40,058 nt of DNA. Origin: Methanobacteriota archaeon (GTDB lineage Archaea; Thermoplasmatota; DTKX01; VGTL01). The position numbers were made by a program, and so were the translations under genes. The notes below the pieces were generated by a model. The model was not told the DNA's origin. It ran no database searches and saw only the letters and a program-made list of their open reading frames with translations. The stretch lies in NCBI GenBank assembly GCA_016874675.1, contig VGTL01000020.1:1-40058 (forward strand), written 5' to 3'. Below are positions 1 to 7,120 of the stretch, piece by piece (within the stretch, counting starts at the first letter, position 1; every line of letters starts with the position of its first letter).

Positions 1-74
1 TGGGTCCGCCCGGATTTGAACCGGGGTCTGATGGTCCCGAACCACCAAGTATAACCAAGCTAGCCCACGGACCC
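1..74 (-). tRNA. tRNA-Pro (anticodon CGG), 3' end at window edge
   Basis: Read on the minus strand, the sequence folds as a tRNA. The 7-bp acceptor is GGGTCCG paired with CGGACCC, the T arm is CCCGG-TTCAAAT-CCGGG, and the anticodon stem GGTGG/CCATC closes the 7-base loop TTCGGGA. This places CGG at positions 34-36 and G at 37, as expected for proline tRNA. No intron is visible. The D stem is weak: position 12 (C) faces position 23 (A) in my alignment. The discriminator base A is the first base of the window, so whether CCA is encoded cannot be seen. A TATA-like box lies just upstream. Confidence 0.93.
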
Positions 75-101
75 TCTGGGTGAACAGGGAATGAGGAGGG
101 G

Positions 102-115
102 TTTAATTAATTTAT
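102..115 (-). promoter_or_regulatory. TATA box for tRNA-Pro
   Basis: The minus-strand sequence ATAAATTAATTAAA is an AT-only stretch in otherwise GC-rich DNA. It is centred about 34 nt upstream of the first tRNA base, matching the usual archaeal TATA-to-start spacing plus a short 5' leader. It also overlaps the stop codon of the neighbouring decayed gene. Confidence 0.6.
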
Positions 116-469
116 GCCCCTTCCAGCCGGGCCGTCAGGAGGTCCATATGCGGATACACCCGCCGGAAAGCCTCTATGACCTCGTCGATGGGGAAATCCG
201 CCCTCGTCCCGTAGTCGGCGATGTACTCGATGTGCACGCGTCCGCTCCGGTCGAGATGGTGCAGCATCCCGTGGTGCACGCCGTCAAAATCGACCGGCAC
301 GAGGTTGAATTTTTATCTTGTACGGGAACCGGTCCCGGACATATCCGAACAGGGCGATGGCCTGCCCCCTCTTCCCGCCGACATGCGCGATGAGCTCCCC
401 CGCCTTCGCCCGCACCATCGGATTGTCCGCGTCGATGTATTCCGTCGATGCAAGATATTCGTCCATCAA
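112..469 (-). pseudogene. Decayed transglutaminase-like protein (internal deletion and frameshift)
   Basis: Two short reading frames match the two ends of one family. The 5' part (from ATG 466, or TTG 469) reads MDEYLAS, then DNPMVRAKAGELI and FGYVRDRFPYKI, as in the N-terminus of archaeal transglutaminase-like (papain-fold) proteins. The 3' part, in a different frame, reads VPVDFDGVHHGMLHHLD, then HIEYIADYGTRADFPIDEVI and a final FRRVYPH segment, as in the C-terminus of the same family. The central 70 or so residues, which normally carry the catalytic Cys and His/Asp, are missing, and the frame changes at the join near 312-320. One out-of-frame deletion explains both features. No catalytic function can be expected. 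The family assignment comes from memory of related sequences, without a search. Confidence 0.7.
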
Positions 470-517
470 CCGCCCGCCCTCGACTACCGCGCCGACCGTG
501 AAAGCGCCCGCAGGCGT

Positions 518-1099
518 TCAGAAACCGAGCCCGTCCCTTATGAACCTTATTCCCCAGGCCAGCGTTATCATGCCCATTATGACCGACATGAACTGTATCG
601 GCGTCTTGCCTATCCGGTTCACGACGCTCGTGGGGAGAGCGAACATCAGGGCCGTGATGCCCATCACGATCGTGACCGCGATGCCGGTGACGAGCAGGCC
701 CTGGTCGTTCACGGCCGCGATGATCGCGGTGATGGCCGCCGGGCCCGTGAGGAGCGGGGTGGCTATTATGGCCGCCACCGCCGGGACGGAGCTCCCCTGC
801 TTTATCCCGTTCTGGCTCATGGACTGCCCGAGCGTCATCTGCACGCCGAAGATGGCGAGTATTATCCCGCCGGCTATCTTGAAATCGGAGATGCCCACGC
901 TGAACAGGCCGAGGAGGGGCGCGCCGATGAGGAGGACCGCGTAGGACATCGCGGCCGCGGCCAGCACGGCGTAGAGCGCCGTCCTCTTCTTCTCGGCCGG
1001 TGTCATGGAGGCGGTGCTCGCGGTGAAAACGGCGAAGCTGGACAGCGGGTCGATTATGACCGTGAACAGGATTACCAGCTGGATGAGCTGCTCGAGCAC
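518..1099 (-). CDS. MarC-family integral membrane protein
   Basis: This is a hydrophobic protein of about 193 residues with roughly six membrane spans. It carries family features: an N-terminal LFTVIIDPLSSFAVF segment (the conserved P/G-rich first helix), a central IAGGIILAIFGVQM helix, and the ATPLLTGPAAITAII motif in the fourth span. MarC/UPF0056 proteins are widespread membrane proteins of unknown transport role; the old link to multiple antibiotic resistance is not supported. I chose the GTG at 1099 because it begins the first hydrophobic helix and a TATA box is centred 29 nt upstream, which suggests a leaderless transcript. An ATG at 1192 would add a hydrophilic, unconserved extension overlapping the folC promoter. 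The gene is divergent from folC. Confidence 0.85.
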   Translation of the reverse strand: MLEQLIQLVILFTVIIDPLSSFAVFTASTASMTPAEKKRTALYAVLAAAAMSYAVLLIGAPLLGLFSVGISDFKIAGGIILAIFGVQMTLGQSMSQNGIKQGSSVPAVAAIIATPLLTGPAAITAIIAAVNDQGLLVTGIAVTIVMGITALMFALPTSVVNRIGKTPIQFMSVIMGMITLAWGIRFIRDGLGF

Positions 1100-1121
1100 G
1101 AAATATCCAACAGCGATGCCC

Positions 1122-1133
1122 GTTAAATCATTT
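1122..1133 (-). promoter_or_regulatory. TATA box for the MarC-family gene
   Basis: Minus-strand AAATGATTTAAC is centred 29 nt before the proposed GTG start. The spacing implies transcription begins at or next to the start codon. Confidence 0.45.
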
Positions 1134-1189
1134 GCGCGCCTACCCGAGGCGCGAGACGCCGGAGCACTGCCCCCGGGAGCATCGAAAAG

Positions 1190-1200
1190 CATTACTATAC
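1190..1200 (+). promoter_or_regulatory. TATA box for folC
   Basis: CATTACTATAC lies about 25 nt upstream of the folC ATG at 1220, in a divergent gap of 120 bases. A GGGAGG stretch at 1201-1206 is a possible but distant ribosome binding site. Confidence 0.45.
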
Positions 1201-1219
1201 GGGAGGAAATGCCCTCGCC

Positions 1220-2539
1220 ATGCCAAAGCCTGACGTCCAGGAATACCTGGAGAGCCTCGGCCGGTTCGGGATGCACTTCGGGCTGGGGCGGGTCCGGAGA
1301 CTGCTCGCCTCGCTGGGGGACCCGCACAAGGCATTCCCCTGCGTGCACGTCACCGGCTCCAACGGCAAGGGCTCCGTGTCGAGGATGCTCTCCTGCATCC
1401 TGGAGGAGGCCGGCTACCGGACCGGCCTGTACGTCTCGCCCCATCTTGAGAAGTTCAACGAGCGCGTCTCGGTGAACGGCGTCGACATCTCCGACAAGGA
1501 CCTCGGGGAGTCGCTTGCGAAGGTCCGCCCGATCGTCGAGGCGATGGCCAAGCGGCGCCAGCAGTGCACCTATTTCGAGGCGACCACCGCCGTGGCGTTC
1601 GGATACTTCCGCAGGGCCGACGTGGATGTCGCGGTCCTCGAGGCCGGCCTGGGCGGGAGGCTGGACGCCACCAACGTCGTCGACCCGCTCGTCTCGGTCA
1701 TCACGAACGTGTCGCTAGAGCACACGGACATACTGGGCAGGACCATCGAGAAGATCGCCTACGAGAAGGCGGGCATCATCAAGCCCGGCCGACCGGTGAT
1801 AACCGGCGCCTGGGACCGGAGAGCCGTGGGCCTCATCAGGGCGACCGCCAACAGGAAGAAGGCCCCGTTCTACATGATGCAACGCGAGATCAGGCGCCGG
1901 AGCAACGCCGTGACGCCCGAGGGCCAGACTTTCAGCCTCTACACCGACCGGGAGTCGTACATGCGCCTCACCACGCCGATGATGGGCGATTTCCAGCAGG
2001 AGAACGCCGCGGTGGCCGTGCTGGCGGCGGAGATACTGGGCGAGGCGGGCCTGAACATCTCGCCGGAGAACATCCGCAGGGGCATAGCGAGGGCCGTGGT
2101 GCCCTGCCGGTTGGAGAGGGTCGGCGACCGGCCGAAGATCCTCCTGGACAGCGCCCACAACCCGGCGGCGGCCGAGAGGGCGTCGCGCGCCGTGGCCTGG
2201 TACCGGAAGGAGGGCGGGTTCGAACGAGTTCATTTACTCTTCGGGATACTGGGCGACAAGGACCTCGCCAATGTGCTCAAACCCATGTTGGAGGTCGCCG
2301 ACACGCTGACCTACACCCAGCCCACGACGGGGCGCGCCCTGACCGTCGAGAAGGCCAGGAAGAAGGTGACGGCCATGGCGGGGAAGAAGGGCCTGAGCTT
2401 CGTCTCGGGCCCTTCCAATGCGCTTCGCGCGGTCCTGAAGCTCGCCGGCAAGAAGGACCTCGTATGGATTTCGGGCTCGATGTATCTCGTCGGGGAGGTC
2501 AGGGCGATGCTGAGAAAATCCGGGCAGTTGGGGAATTGA
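1220..2539 (+). CDS. folC: Folylpolyglutamate synthase / dihydrofolate synthase
   Basis: This cytoplasmic Mur-ligase-fold enzyme of 439 residues adds glutamate to (dihydro)pteroate or folate using ATP. The ATP-binding loop HVTGSNGKGSVSRM lies near residue 44. It is followed by the family segments SPHLEKFNERVSVNG, YFEATTAVAF, EAGLGGRLDATNVV and the LEHTDILG motif, and by the C-terminal-domain signature DSAHNPAA. Length is normal for FolC. In archaea FolC homologues may act on folate or on modified pterins; the sequence does not decide which. The last residues (SGQLGN) and the stop codon lie in the beginning of the downstream word array, so the native C-terminus may have been altered by that repeat. 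Confidence 0.93.
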   Translation: MPKPDVQEYLESLGRFGMHFGLGRVRRLLASLGDPHKAFPCVHVTGSNGKGSVSRMLSCILEEAGYRTGLYVSPHLEKFNERVSVNGVDISDKDLGESLAKVRPIVEAMAKRRQQCTYFEATTAVAFGYFRRADVDVAVLEAGLGGRLDATNVVDPLVSVITNVSLEHTDILGRTIEKIAYEKAGIIKPGRPVITGAWDRRAVGLIRATANRKKAPFYMMQREIRRRSNAVTPEGQTFSLYTDRESYMRLTTPMMGDFQQENAAVAVLAAEILGEAGLNISPENIRRGIARAVVPCRLERVGDRPKILLDSAHNPAAAERASRAVAWYRKEGGFERVHLLFGILGDKDLANVLKPMLEVADTLTYTQPTTGRALTVEKARKKVTAMAGKKGLSFVSGPSNALRAVLKLAGKKDLVWISGSMYLVGEVRAMLRKSGQLGN

Positions 2540-2720
2540 CGGGCAGTACCGGGCAATATGGGACGACGGGGCAATACGGGCAATGTGGGCAATACGGGGT
2601 GATGCGTCCGTCGGTTCCCGCATTGTCCGTTTCACAGGTTGCCTAGAGTGCCCGTCCGTCCCGTATTGCCGTTATTGCCCGTCTCACCAATCGCCCCGAT
2701 TGCCCGATTGCCCGTCTTTC
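2521..2720. repeat. Foldback word array, GGGCAATAC type
   Basis: The left half (about 2521-2599) repeats GGGCAATA/GGGCAGTA words. The right half (about 2648-2720) repeats the reverse complement, TATTGCCC and ATTGCCCG. The two halves can pair over tens of bases around a 50-nt centre. The array fills the gap between the convergent folC and acyl-CoA synthetase genes and contains the folC stop codon. Confidence 0.85.
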
Positions 2721-2721
2721 C

Positions 2722-4656
2722 CTATCCCTGCCTCGGTATCTCCTCGATGGCCGCCGGGTTCTCGATGGAAGAGATGTCCCCGAGGTCCTTGCCGAGGAAT
2801 TTCGCCCTTATTACGCGCCGGACTATCTTGGCGGTGCGGGTCTTGGGGAGCATGGAGACGAACTTGATGTCCTCGGGCCGGTCGACCTTTCCCAGCTCCT
2901 TGCCGACCGCGTCCCTCAATTCCTCCTTGAGGGCTTCCGAGGGCTCCCTGCCCGGCCTGAGCACGACGAAGCACATTATCCCCTCGCCCTTTATCTCGTG
3001 CGGGACGCCTATCGCCGCCGCCTCGGCCACCGCGCCGTGCTTCATCAGGGCGCCCTCTATCTCGGACGGCCCTATCCTGCGCCCCGCCACCTTGATGACG
3101 TCGTCGGCCCGGCCGAGGATGAACCAGAAGCCGTCATCGTCGATTATGACCCAGTCGCCGTGGTCCCAGACGTTCGGCCAGCGGGACCAGTAGGTCTCGA
3201 TGTATTTCTCGGGGGCCTTCCAGAGCCCCCGCGTCATGGACGGCGAGTGGCTCCGGGCGACGAGGTAGCCCATCTTGCCGCGCACCGGCTTGCCATCGTC
3301 GTCCACGACATCGACGTCCATGCCTATGCCCGGCCCGCGAAGGGTCGCCGGCTTGAGCGAGTTTATCGGGAGCGGGGCGATGAAGCAGCCGATGATGTCC
3401 GTCCCGCCGGATATGTTGATTATCGGGCAGCGGCCGCCGCCCACGTTCCTGAAGAACCACATCCAGGAGGCCTCGTCCCAGGGCTCGCCCGTGGAGCCGA
3501 GGATGCGCAGGCTGGAAAGGTCGTGCCTGCGGACCCAGTCCTCCCCGGAGCGCATGAGCATCCGTATCGCGGTGGGCGAGATCCCGAAGATGGTGATGCC
3601 GTGGCGCTCCACCATGTCCCAGAGCCGGTCCGGGCCGGGGTAGTCGGGCGCCCCCTCGAAGAGGAACACCGTCCCGGCGAGGTTGTGGTTGCCCATTATC
3701 ATCCAGGGGCCCATCATCCAGCCGATGTCGGTGAGCCAGAAGAAGAGGTCGCCCTCCTTAATATCGAAGAAGTAGGCCACCTCCTTGGCCACCTGGACCA
3801 GCGCGCCGGCGTGGGTGTGCACCGTGCCCTTGGGCATCCCGGTCGTCCCGGACGTGTAGATGATCAGCGCCGGGTCCATCGAGTCCATCCGCTCGGTGGG
3901 GCACTCGGGGGACCTGCCGGCGAAAAAATCGTGGTACCAGACATCGCGACCCTCCTTCATGGGCGTCTCCATGCCGTTGCGCCGGAAGACGACCACCCTC
4001 CGCAGCGACGGGACCTCGACGGCGGCCCTGTCTGCCTCGGCCTTGATGGAGAACATCTTGCCCCGCCGGAACGAGCCGTCGGCAGTGAAGAGGAGCTTGG
4101 CGCCGGCGTGGTTGAGGCGCAGGGCGACCGCCGGTGCCGCATACCCGGAGAATATCGGTATCACGATGGCGCCGATCTTGAGGCTGGCGTACATCTGCAC
4201 GACTATCTCGGGGCCCATGGGCATGTATATGCCGACGGTGTCGCCCCTCCCGACGCCCGCCTCCTTCATCGCGTTGGCGAGACGGTTCACGTCGCGCGAG
4301 AGCTGCCGGAAGGTCATCGTGCGAGTCTCGCCGTTCTCCCCTTCCCAGATGAGGGCGGCCTTGTGCCTTCTGTCGGAGGCGGCATGGCGGTCCAGGCAGT
4401 TGTGGACGATGTTGAGCTTGCCGCCGACGAACCAGTCCGTCCAGGGGATGCCCTTGGAGGAGTCCTTGAGCTTCCGGTATCTCTTGTAGAACTCGATTTG
4501 CAGGTCATCGATCACGGCGGGCCAGAACCACTCCGGCTCCCTGGCAGCCCGCTCGACGAGGCGCTCGTAGGTCTTGATGCGGTGCTTCCTCATGAACGCC
4601 CAGATCCGGGTGCTCTCGGCTGCCTTTTTCGTCGGCCTCCAGACTATGCCCTTCAT
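2722..4656 (-). CDS. AMP-forming acyl-CoA synthetase
   Basis: This is an ANL-superfamily enzyme of 644 residues that activates a carboxylic acid through an acyl-adenylate to its CoA thioester. An ACS-type N-terminal segment with LNIVHNCLDRHA is followed by the phosphate loop YTSGTTGMPKG, the GSTGEPWDEASWMWFF region, HGDWVIIDDDGFWFILGRAD with the hinge aspartate, and PKTRTAKIVRR holding the catalytic lysine. The substrate pocket region reads INISGGTDIIGCF rather than the tryptophan-containing motif of acetate-specific enzymes, so a larger acyl group is likely. It follows bamA on the same strand, suggesting activation of an aromatic, alicyclic or dicarboxylic acid in the same pathway (inference). 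ATG 4656 was chosen because the frame further upstream is translated repeat; no clear separate promoter is seen. Confidence 0.88.
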   Translation of the reverse strand: MKGIVWRPTKKAAESTRIWAFMRKHRIKTYERLVERAAREPEWFWPAVIDDLQIEFYKRYRKLKDSSKGIPWTDWFVGGKLNIVHNCLDRHAASDRRHKAALIWEGENGETRTMTFRQLSRDVNRLANAMKEAGVGRGDTVGIYMPMGPEIVVQMYASLKIGAIVIPIFSGYAAPAVALRLNHAGAKLLFTADGSFRRGKMFSIKAEADRAAVEVPSLRRVVVFRRNGMETPMKEGRDVWYHDFFAGRSPECPTERMDSMDPALIIYTSGTTGMPKGTVHTHAGALVQVAKEVAYFFDIKEGDLFFWLTDIGWMMGPWMIMGNHNLAGTVFLFEGAPDYPGPDRLWDMVERHGITIFGISPTAIRMLMRSGEDWVRRHDLSSLRILGSTGEPWDEASWMWFFRNVGGGRCPIINISGGTDIIGCFIAPLPINSLKPATLRGPGIGMDVDVVDDDGKPVRGKMGYLVARSHSPSMTRGLWKAPEKYIETYWSRWPNVWDHGDWVIIDDDGFWFILGRADDVIKVAGRRIGPSEIEGALMKHGAVAEAAAIGVPHEIKGEGIMCFVVLRPGREPSEALKEELRDAVGKELGKVDRPEDIKFVSMLPKTRTAKIVRRVIRAKFLGKDLGDISSIENPAAIEEIPRQG

Positions 4657-4689
4657 GGCGGACGCCCCCCACGCTATGCGATTGGTGAA

Positions 4690-4846
4690 AGGCAGCAAGG
4701 CAGCAAGGCAGCAAGGCAGCAAGGGGCGAGTGTCCGTACGGCCCATTCCTGCCTTCCTGCCCCCCCTTCCTGCCTTGCTGCCTTGCTGCCTTCCTGCCTC
4801 CCTTTCTCCCTTTCTGCCTTCCTGCCTTGCTGCCCCCGTTTCCCGT
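4690..4846. repeat. Foldback word array, GGCAGCAA type
   Basis: Four head-to-tail GGCAGCAA octamers at about 4691-4724 face CCTTGCTG and CCTTCCTG octamers at about 4755-4836, separated by a short unique centre. The halves are reverse complements. The array begins just after the bamA stop codon, between bamA and the acyl-CoA synthetase. The same word family recurs at 20978-21127. Confidence 0.88.
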
Positions 4847-4847
4847 T

Positions 4848-5978
4848 CTACTTCTTCGGCTGGGGCAGTATTATGTCCTCCAGCACCTCGTTCTGCCGCG
4901 CCCCGTCGGCGAGCATCCTGCGGTACTTGATGAAGTCGATAGTGTCCTGGCCGGTGAGCTTCTTGTTGTTGAAGGCGTTGAAGCCGAAGAAGGCCTCGCC
5001 GTTCATGTTGGCGGCCAGCCAGTGGCGGTTGATTATCTTGGCCTGGTCCCAGAAGAACTTCTTCTTGAGGCGTATCCCGTCCACGGACTTGATGAGGCAG
5101 CCGGGGAACAGGTTGGTGAACGTCCAAAGGATGTCGTGAACGGACTTGTCCAGGAGCGCGAAATCGGTCTTGGCGACCTTGACGGCCTCCCGGGCCCTCT
5201 TGAGCTCCTCTCCGGTCTTGAACTCGCCGTACACGACATCGCCGTCCTCCACGTACTTGTCGACGATGACCTGCGGGTTCCGGAGCCAGTGGTCGCCCTC
5301 GCGGATTACCGGCACGACCTTGCTCACCAGGCCCTTGAGCTTCATCTTGTAGGCGCTCCACATCTCGCAGGACACGCAGCTCCACATCGCGTCCTCGATG
5401 CCCAGGTACCACGGCAGGAAATCGGAGCTCCCGCCGTCGGGCGCCGAGCCGTGGCGCGGGCCCGCCTGGCCGAACACGGCCAGGTCCGAAGAGACGGTTA
5501 TGTCGCAGGCCATGCCGATCTCCTGGCCGCCGGCGACGCGCATGCCGTTGACGCGGCAGATGACCGGCTTCTTGCAGTTGAGGATGCCGTCGACCATGCC
5601 GTTGAACAGGTCCATGTACATGCCGTACTCCTGGGGGCGCTTCGAGTAGTACTCGGCGTACTCCTTCGTGTTCCCGCCGGTGCAGAACGCCTTGTCGCCC
5701 ATGGCGGTGAAGACCACGGCCACCACCCGGCGGTCCATCGAGGCGCGGTTCATGCCGGCGATGACGCCCTTGACCATCTCGGTCGTGTAGGAGTTGTACT
5801 GCTGGGGGTTGTTGAGGATGATCCAGGCCGAGTGGAGGCCCTCCACCGGCTTTCCGGCCGGGTCCAGTATATGCCGCTTCTCGTAGATGACGCCCGGCGC
5901 GTCCTTGCTGAAATGCTCCTCCCCCCAGAGATCGTGGTCCTTCAGGTTGTCATCCTTCGGCATCCAATCAAGCGACAT
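4848..5978 (-). CDS. bamA: 6-oxocyclohex-1-ene-1-carbonyl-CoA hydrolase (BamA/Oah)
   Basis: This 376-residue crotonase-fold enzyme opens the ring of 6-oxocyclohex-1-ene-1-carbonyl-CoA to 3-hydroxypimelyl-CoA, the ring-cleavage step of anaerobic benzoyl-CoA degradation. Nearly every family landmark is present: MSLDWMP at the start, LNNPQQYNSYTTEMVKGVIA, FCTGGNTKEYAEYYS, CKKPVICRVNGMRVAGGQEI, FGQAGPRHGSAP, SCEMWSAYKMK and FPGCLIKSVDGIR. Length equals that of characterised Oah/BamA proteins, which are much longer than ordinary enoyl-CoA hydratases. A strong ribosome binding site (AGGAGG, 5986-5991) precedes the ATG. Its presence in an archaeon is uncommon. No benzoyl-CoA reductase genes occur in the window, so the complete pathway is not shown. 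Confidence 0.93.
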   Translation of the reverse strand: MSLDWMPKDDNLKDHDLWGEEHFSKDAPGVIYEKRHILDPAGKPVEGLHSAWIILNNPQQYNSYTTEMVKGVIAGMNRASMDRRVVAVVFTAMGDKAFCTGGNTKEYAEYYSKRPQEYGMYMDLFNGMVDGILNCKKPVICRVNGMRVAGGQEIGMACDITVSSDLAVFGQAGPRHGSAPDGGSSDFLPWYLGIEDAMWSCVSCEMWSAYKMKLKGLVSKVVPVIREGDHWLRNPQVIVDKYVEDGDVVYGEFKTGEELKRAREAVKVAKTDFALLDKSVHDILWTFTNLFPGCLIKSVDGIRLKKKFFWDQAKIINRHWLAANMNGEAFFGFNAFNNKKLTGQDTIDFIKYRRMLADGARQNEVLEDIILPQPKK

Positions 5979-6012
5979 GTCTCAGCCTCCTGCCCCGCAG
6001 GATAAGGGACGG

Positions 6013-6024
6013 CTCTAATAATGA
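6013..6024 (-). promoter_or_regulatory. TATA box for bamA
   Basis: Minus-strand TCATTATTAGAG is centred 40 nt before the bamA ATG. That would give a leader of about 14 nt, just long enough to hold the GGAGG ribosome binding site. Confidence 0.4.
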
Positions 6025-6090
6025 TTTCGGAAGGATCCGCATCGGATCGGCGCCGTGTTCCGCGCCCCCCGGGCCGGCCGTTCCAGCAAC

Positions 6091-6100
6091 CCTTATTAAG
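6091..6100 (+). promoter_or_regulatory. TATA box for the TRASH-like small protein gene
   Basis: CCTTATTAAG lies about 38 nt upstream of the ATG at 6134 in GC-rich surroundings, divergent from the bamA promoter. Confidence 0.4.
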
Positions 6101-6133
6101 ACCGATTCCCGTCCACCCGCCTGGGGTACCAAA

Positions 6134-6310
6134 ATGGGACTGAAGGACGGCTTCAAGAAGATGGGCGACAGGATGGACGTGACCTGCGACAAGTGCGGAA
6201 AGATCATGAAGCCCGGCGGCTCGGTCAAGAAGAACGTCGGCGGGAAGGACCACCAGTTCTGCTCCGACGCCTGCGCCGGCGCGTTCATGCCGGGCGACAA
6301 GGCGAAGTGA
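6134..6310 (+). CDS. Small TRASH/YHS-like metal-binding protein (58 aa)
   Basis: This short gene encodes 58 residues beginning MGLKDGFKKMGDRMDV. It has a CDKC pair at residues 18-21, a basic linker, and an FCSDACAGAF segment near residues 43-52. The pattern Cys-x2-Cys, about 23 residues, then Cys-x3-Cys preceded by Phe resembles TRASH/YHS zinc- or copper-binding modules used in metal sensing or metallochaperones. No DNA-binding domain is attached, so a stand-alone metal-binding role is the most that can be inferred. A TATA box lies upstream, and the stop codon is followed at once by a word array. Confidence 0.75.
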   Translation: MGLKDGFKKMGDRMDVTCDKCGKIMKPGGSVKKNVGGKDHQFCSDACAGAFMPGDKAK

Positions 6311-6312
6311 AG

Positions 6313-6470
6313 GAAAACAGGGTGCAGGGTGCTCCTTGCGCCTTGACCCTCGCGCCCCAAGCCCTGCGCCCCCGGAGGACCTTCGGTCCTCCTTGCCTAG
6401 GCGAGCTTGGCTCGCCTGCGGTTGCGCCTTGCGCCATGCGCCTTGGGACAACCATTATCTTGCCCCGGGG
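6313..6470. repeat. Word array, GCGCCTTG type, carrying one 51-nt hairpin module
   Basis: The array begins at the stop codon of the TRASH-like gene. Words such as CTTGCGCC, CTCGCGCC, CTGCGCC and ATGCGCC occur on both sides of the hairpin module at 6371-6421. Unlike the other arrays, both flanks mostly read in the same orientation, so long-range pairing is weak here. A TATA-like stretch, ACCATTATCTTG at about 6450-6461, at the right edge may drive the next gene. Confidence 0.75.
6371..6421. mobile_element. 51-nt double-hairpin module, simple copy
   Basis: The parts in order are CCC; stem GGAGGACC, loop TTC, stem GGTCCTCC; linker TTGCCT; stem AGGCGAGC, loop TTG, stem GCTCGCCT; then GCGG. Total length is 51 nt, with two perfect 8-bp stems. 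The same plan, with different but still perfectly paired stem sequences, recurs three times at 12534-12694. No open reading frame is present, so any mobility would have to be provided in trans. Calling it mobile is inference from the nested copies. Confidence 0.7.
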
Positions 6471-6490
6471 ACATCCCTTTCCCGGCCACC

Positions 6491-7120
6491 ATGAAATGCC
6501 CCGTCTGCGAAAGCGAGGTGATACTGGGTGAGGAGAGGTGCGGCCGGTGCGGGTCGCGTCTCTCCCGGCTCGAGGGCCGGTCCGGGCTCCCGGATTCCGT
6601 GCCGGACCAGACCATCTACAGCCGGCCCGTCTTCAGCGCCCCGCTGCCCCGGGGCCCCTCGCGCCCGGATGGGCTGCCCTGGTCCGTCCACGAGGACCGA
6701 AGGCCCAAGAGCGCCCTGTCCCTTCTTGCGGGAATCCTCATCCTTATCGGCGGGCTCATCGCCCTGGGGCACGGCGCCCTCTACCTGATGGTCGCCTCCG
6801 TGGCATCGGACTTCCTCGGCGCCCCGGGCATCGGCATGGTGGCCTCCTTGGCGACCTGCGGGGCCATCTACCTCTTCTTCGGCATAATGGCCTCGATGGG
6901 CGGGGTGCTGGGGATAATGAGGCGCAAGTGGGAGCTGGTCGTGGTCGGGGCGGTGTTCTCGATGCTTTCGGTGGGCACCCTCCTCCTCTCGTCCATACTG
7001 GGCCTGGTGGGACTGATACCGGCCGCCCTCTCCCGTGGCGATTTCGACCAGCGCCCGGGCGGCCCGGGCGGGAAGAAAGTATTTACGGTCCCTGCCGCAT
7101 CAGCCCCGTCGGTCCCATGA
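6491..7120 (+). CDS. Zinc-ribbon membrane protein, paralogue 1
   Basis: The product has 209 residues. An N-terminal zinc ribbon (CPVC at residues 3-6 and CGRCG near residues 17-21) is followed by a proline-rich linker and about four membrane spans from residue 75 onward, with Gly-rich helices. The family is not one I can name; it resembles the many archaeal proteins with a cytoplasmic zinc ribbon tethered to small membrane domains. The next gene is a clear tandem paralogue with the same layout and shared motifs (YSRPVFSAP versus FRQPVFGAP, PWSVHED versus PWGVHED). Its stop codon overlaps the next start (ATGA at 7117-7120), indicating translational coupling. Confidence 0.75.
   Translation: MKCPVCESEVILGEERCGRCGSRLSRLEGRSGLPDSVPDQTIYSRPVFSAPLPRGPSRPDGLPWSVHEDRRPKSALSLLAGILILIGGLIALGHGALYLMVASVASDFLGAPGIGMVASLATCGAIYLFFGIMASMGGVLGIMRRKWELVVVGAVFSMLSVGTLLLSSILGLVGLIPAALSRGDFDQRPGGPGGKKVFTVPAASAPSVP

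Noticed and set aside
4848-5978. Generic enoyl-CoA hydratase for the bamA gene
   Set aside because: Ordinary crotonases are about 260 residues. This protein has the full Oah/BamA length and specific segments.
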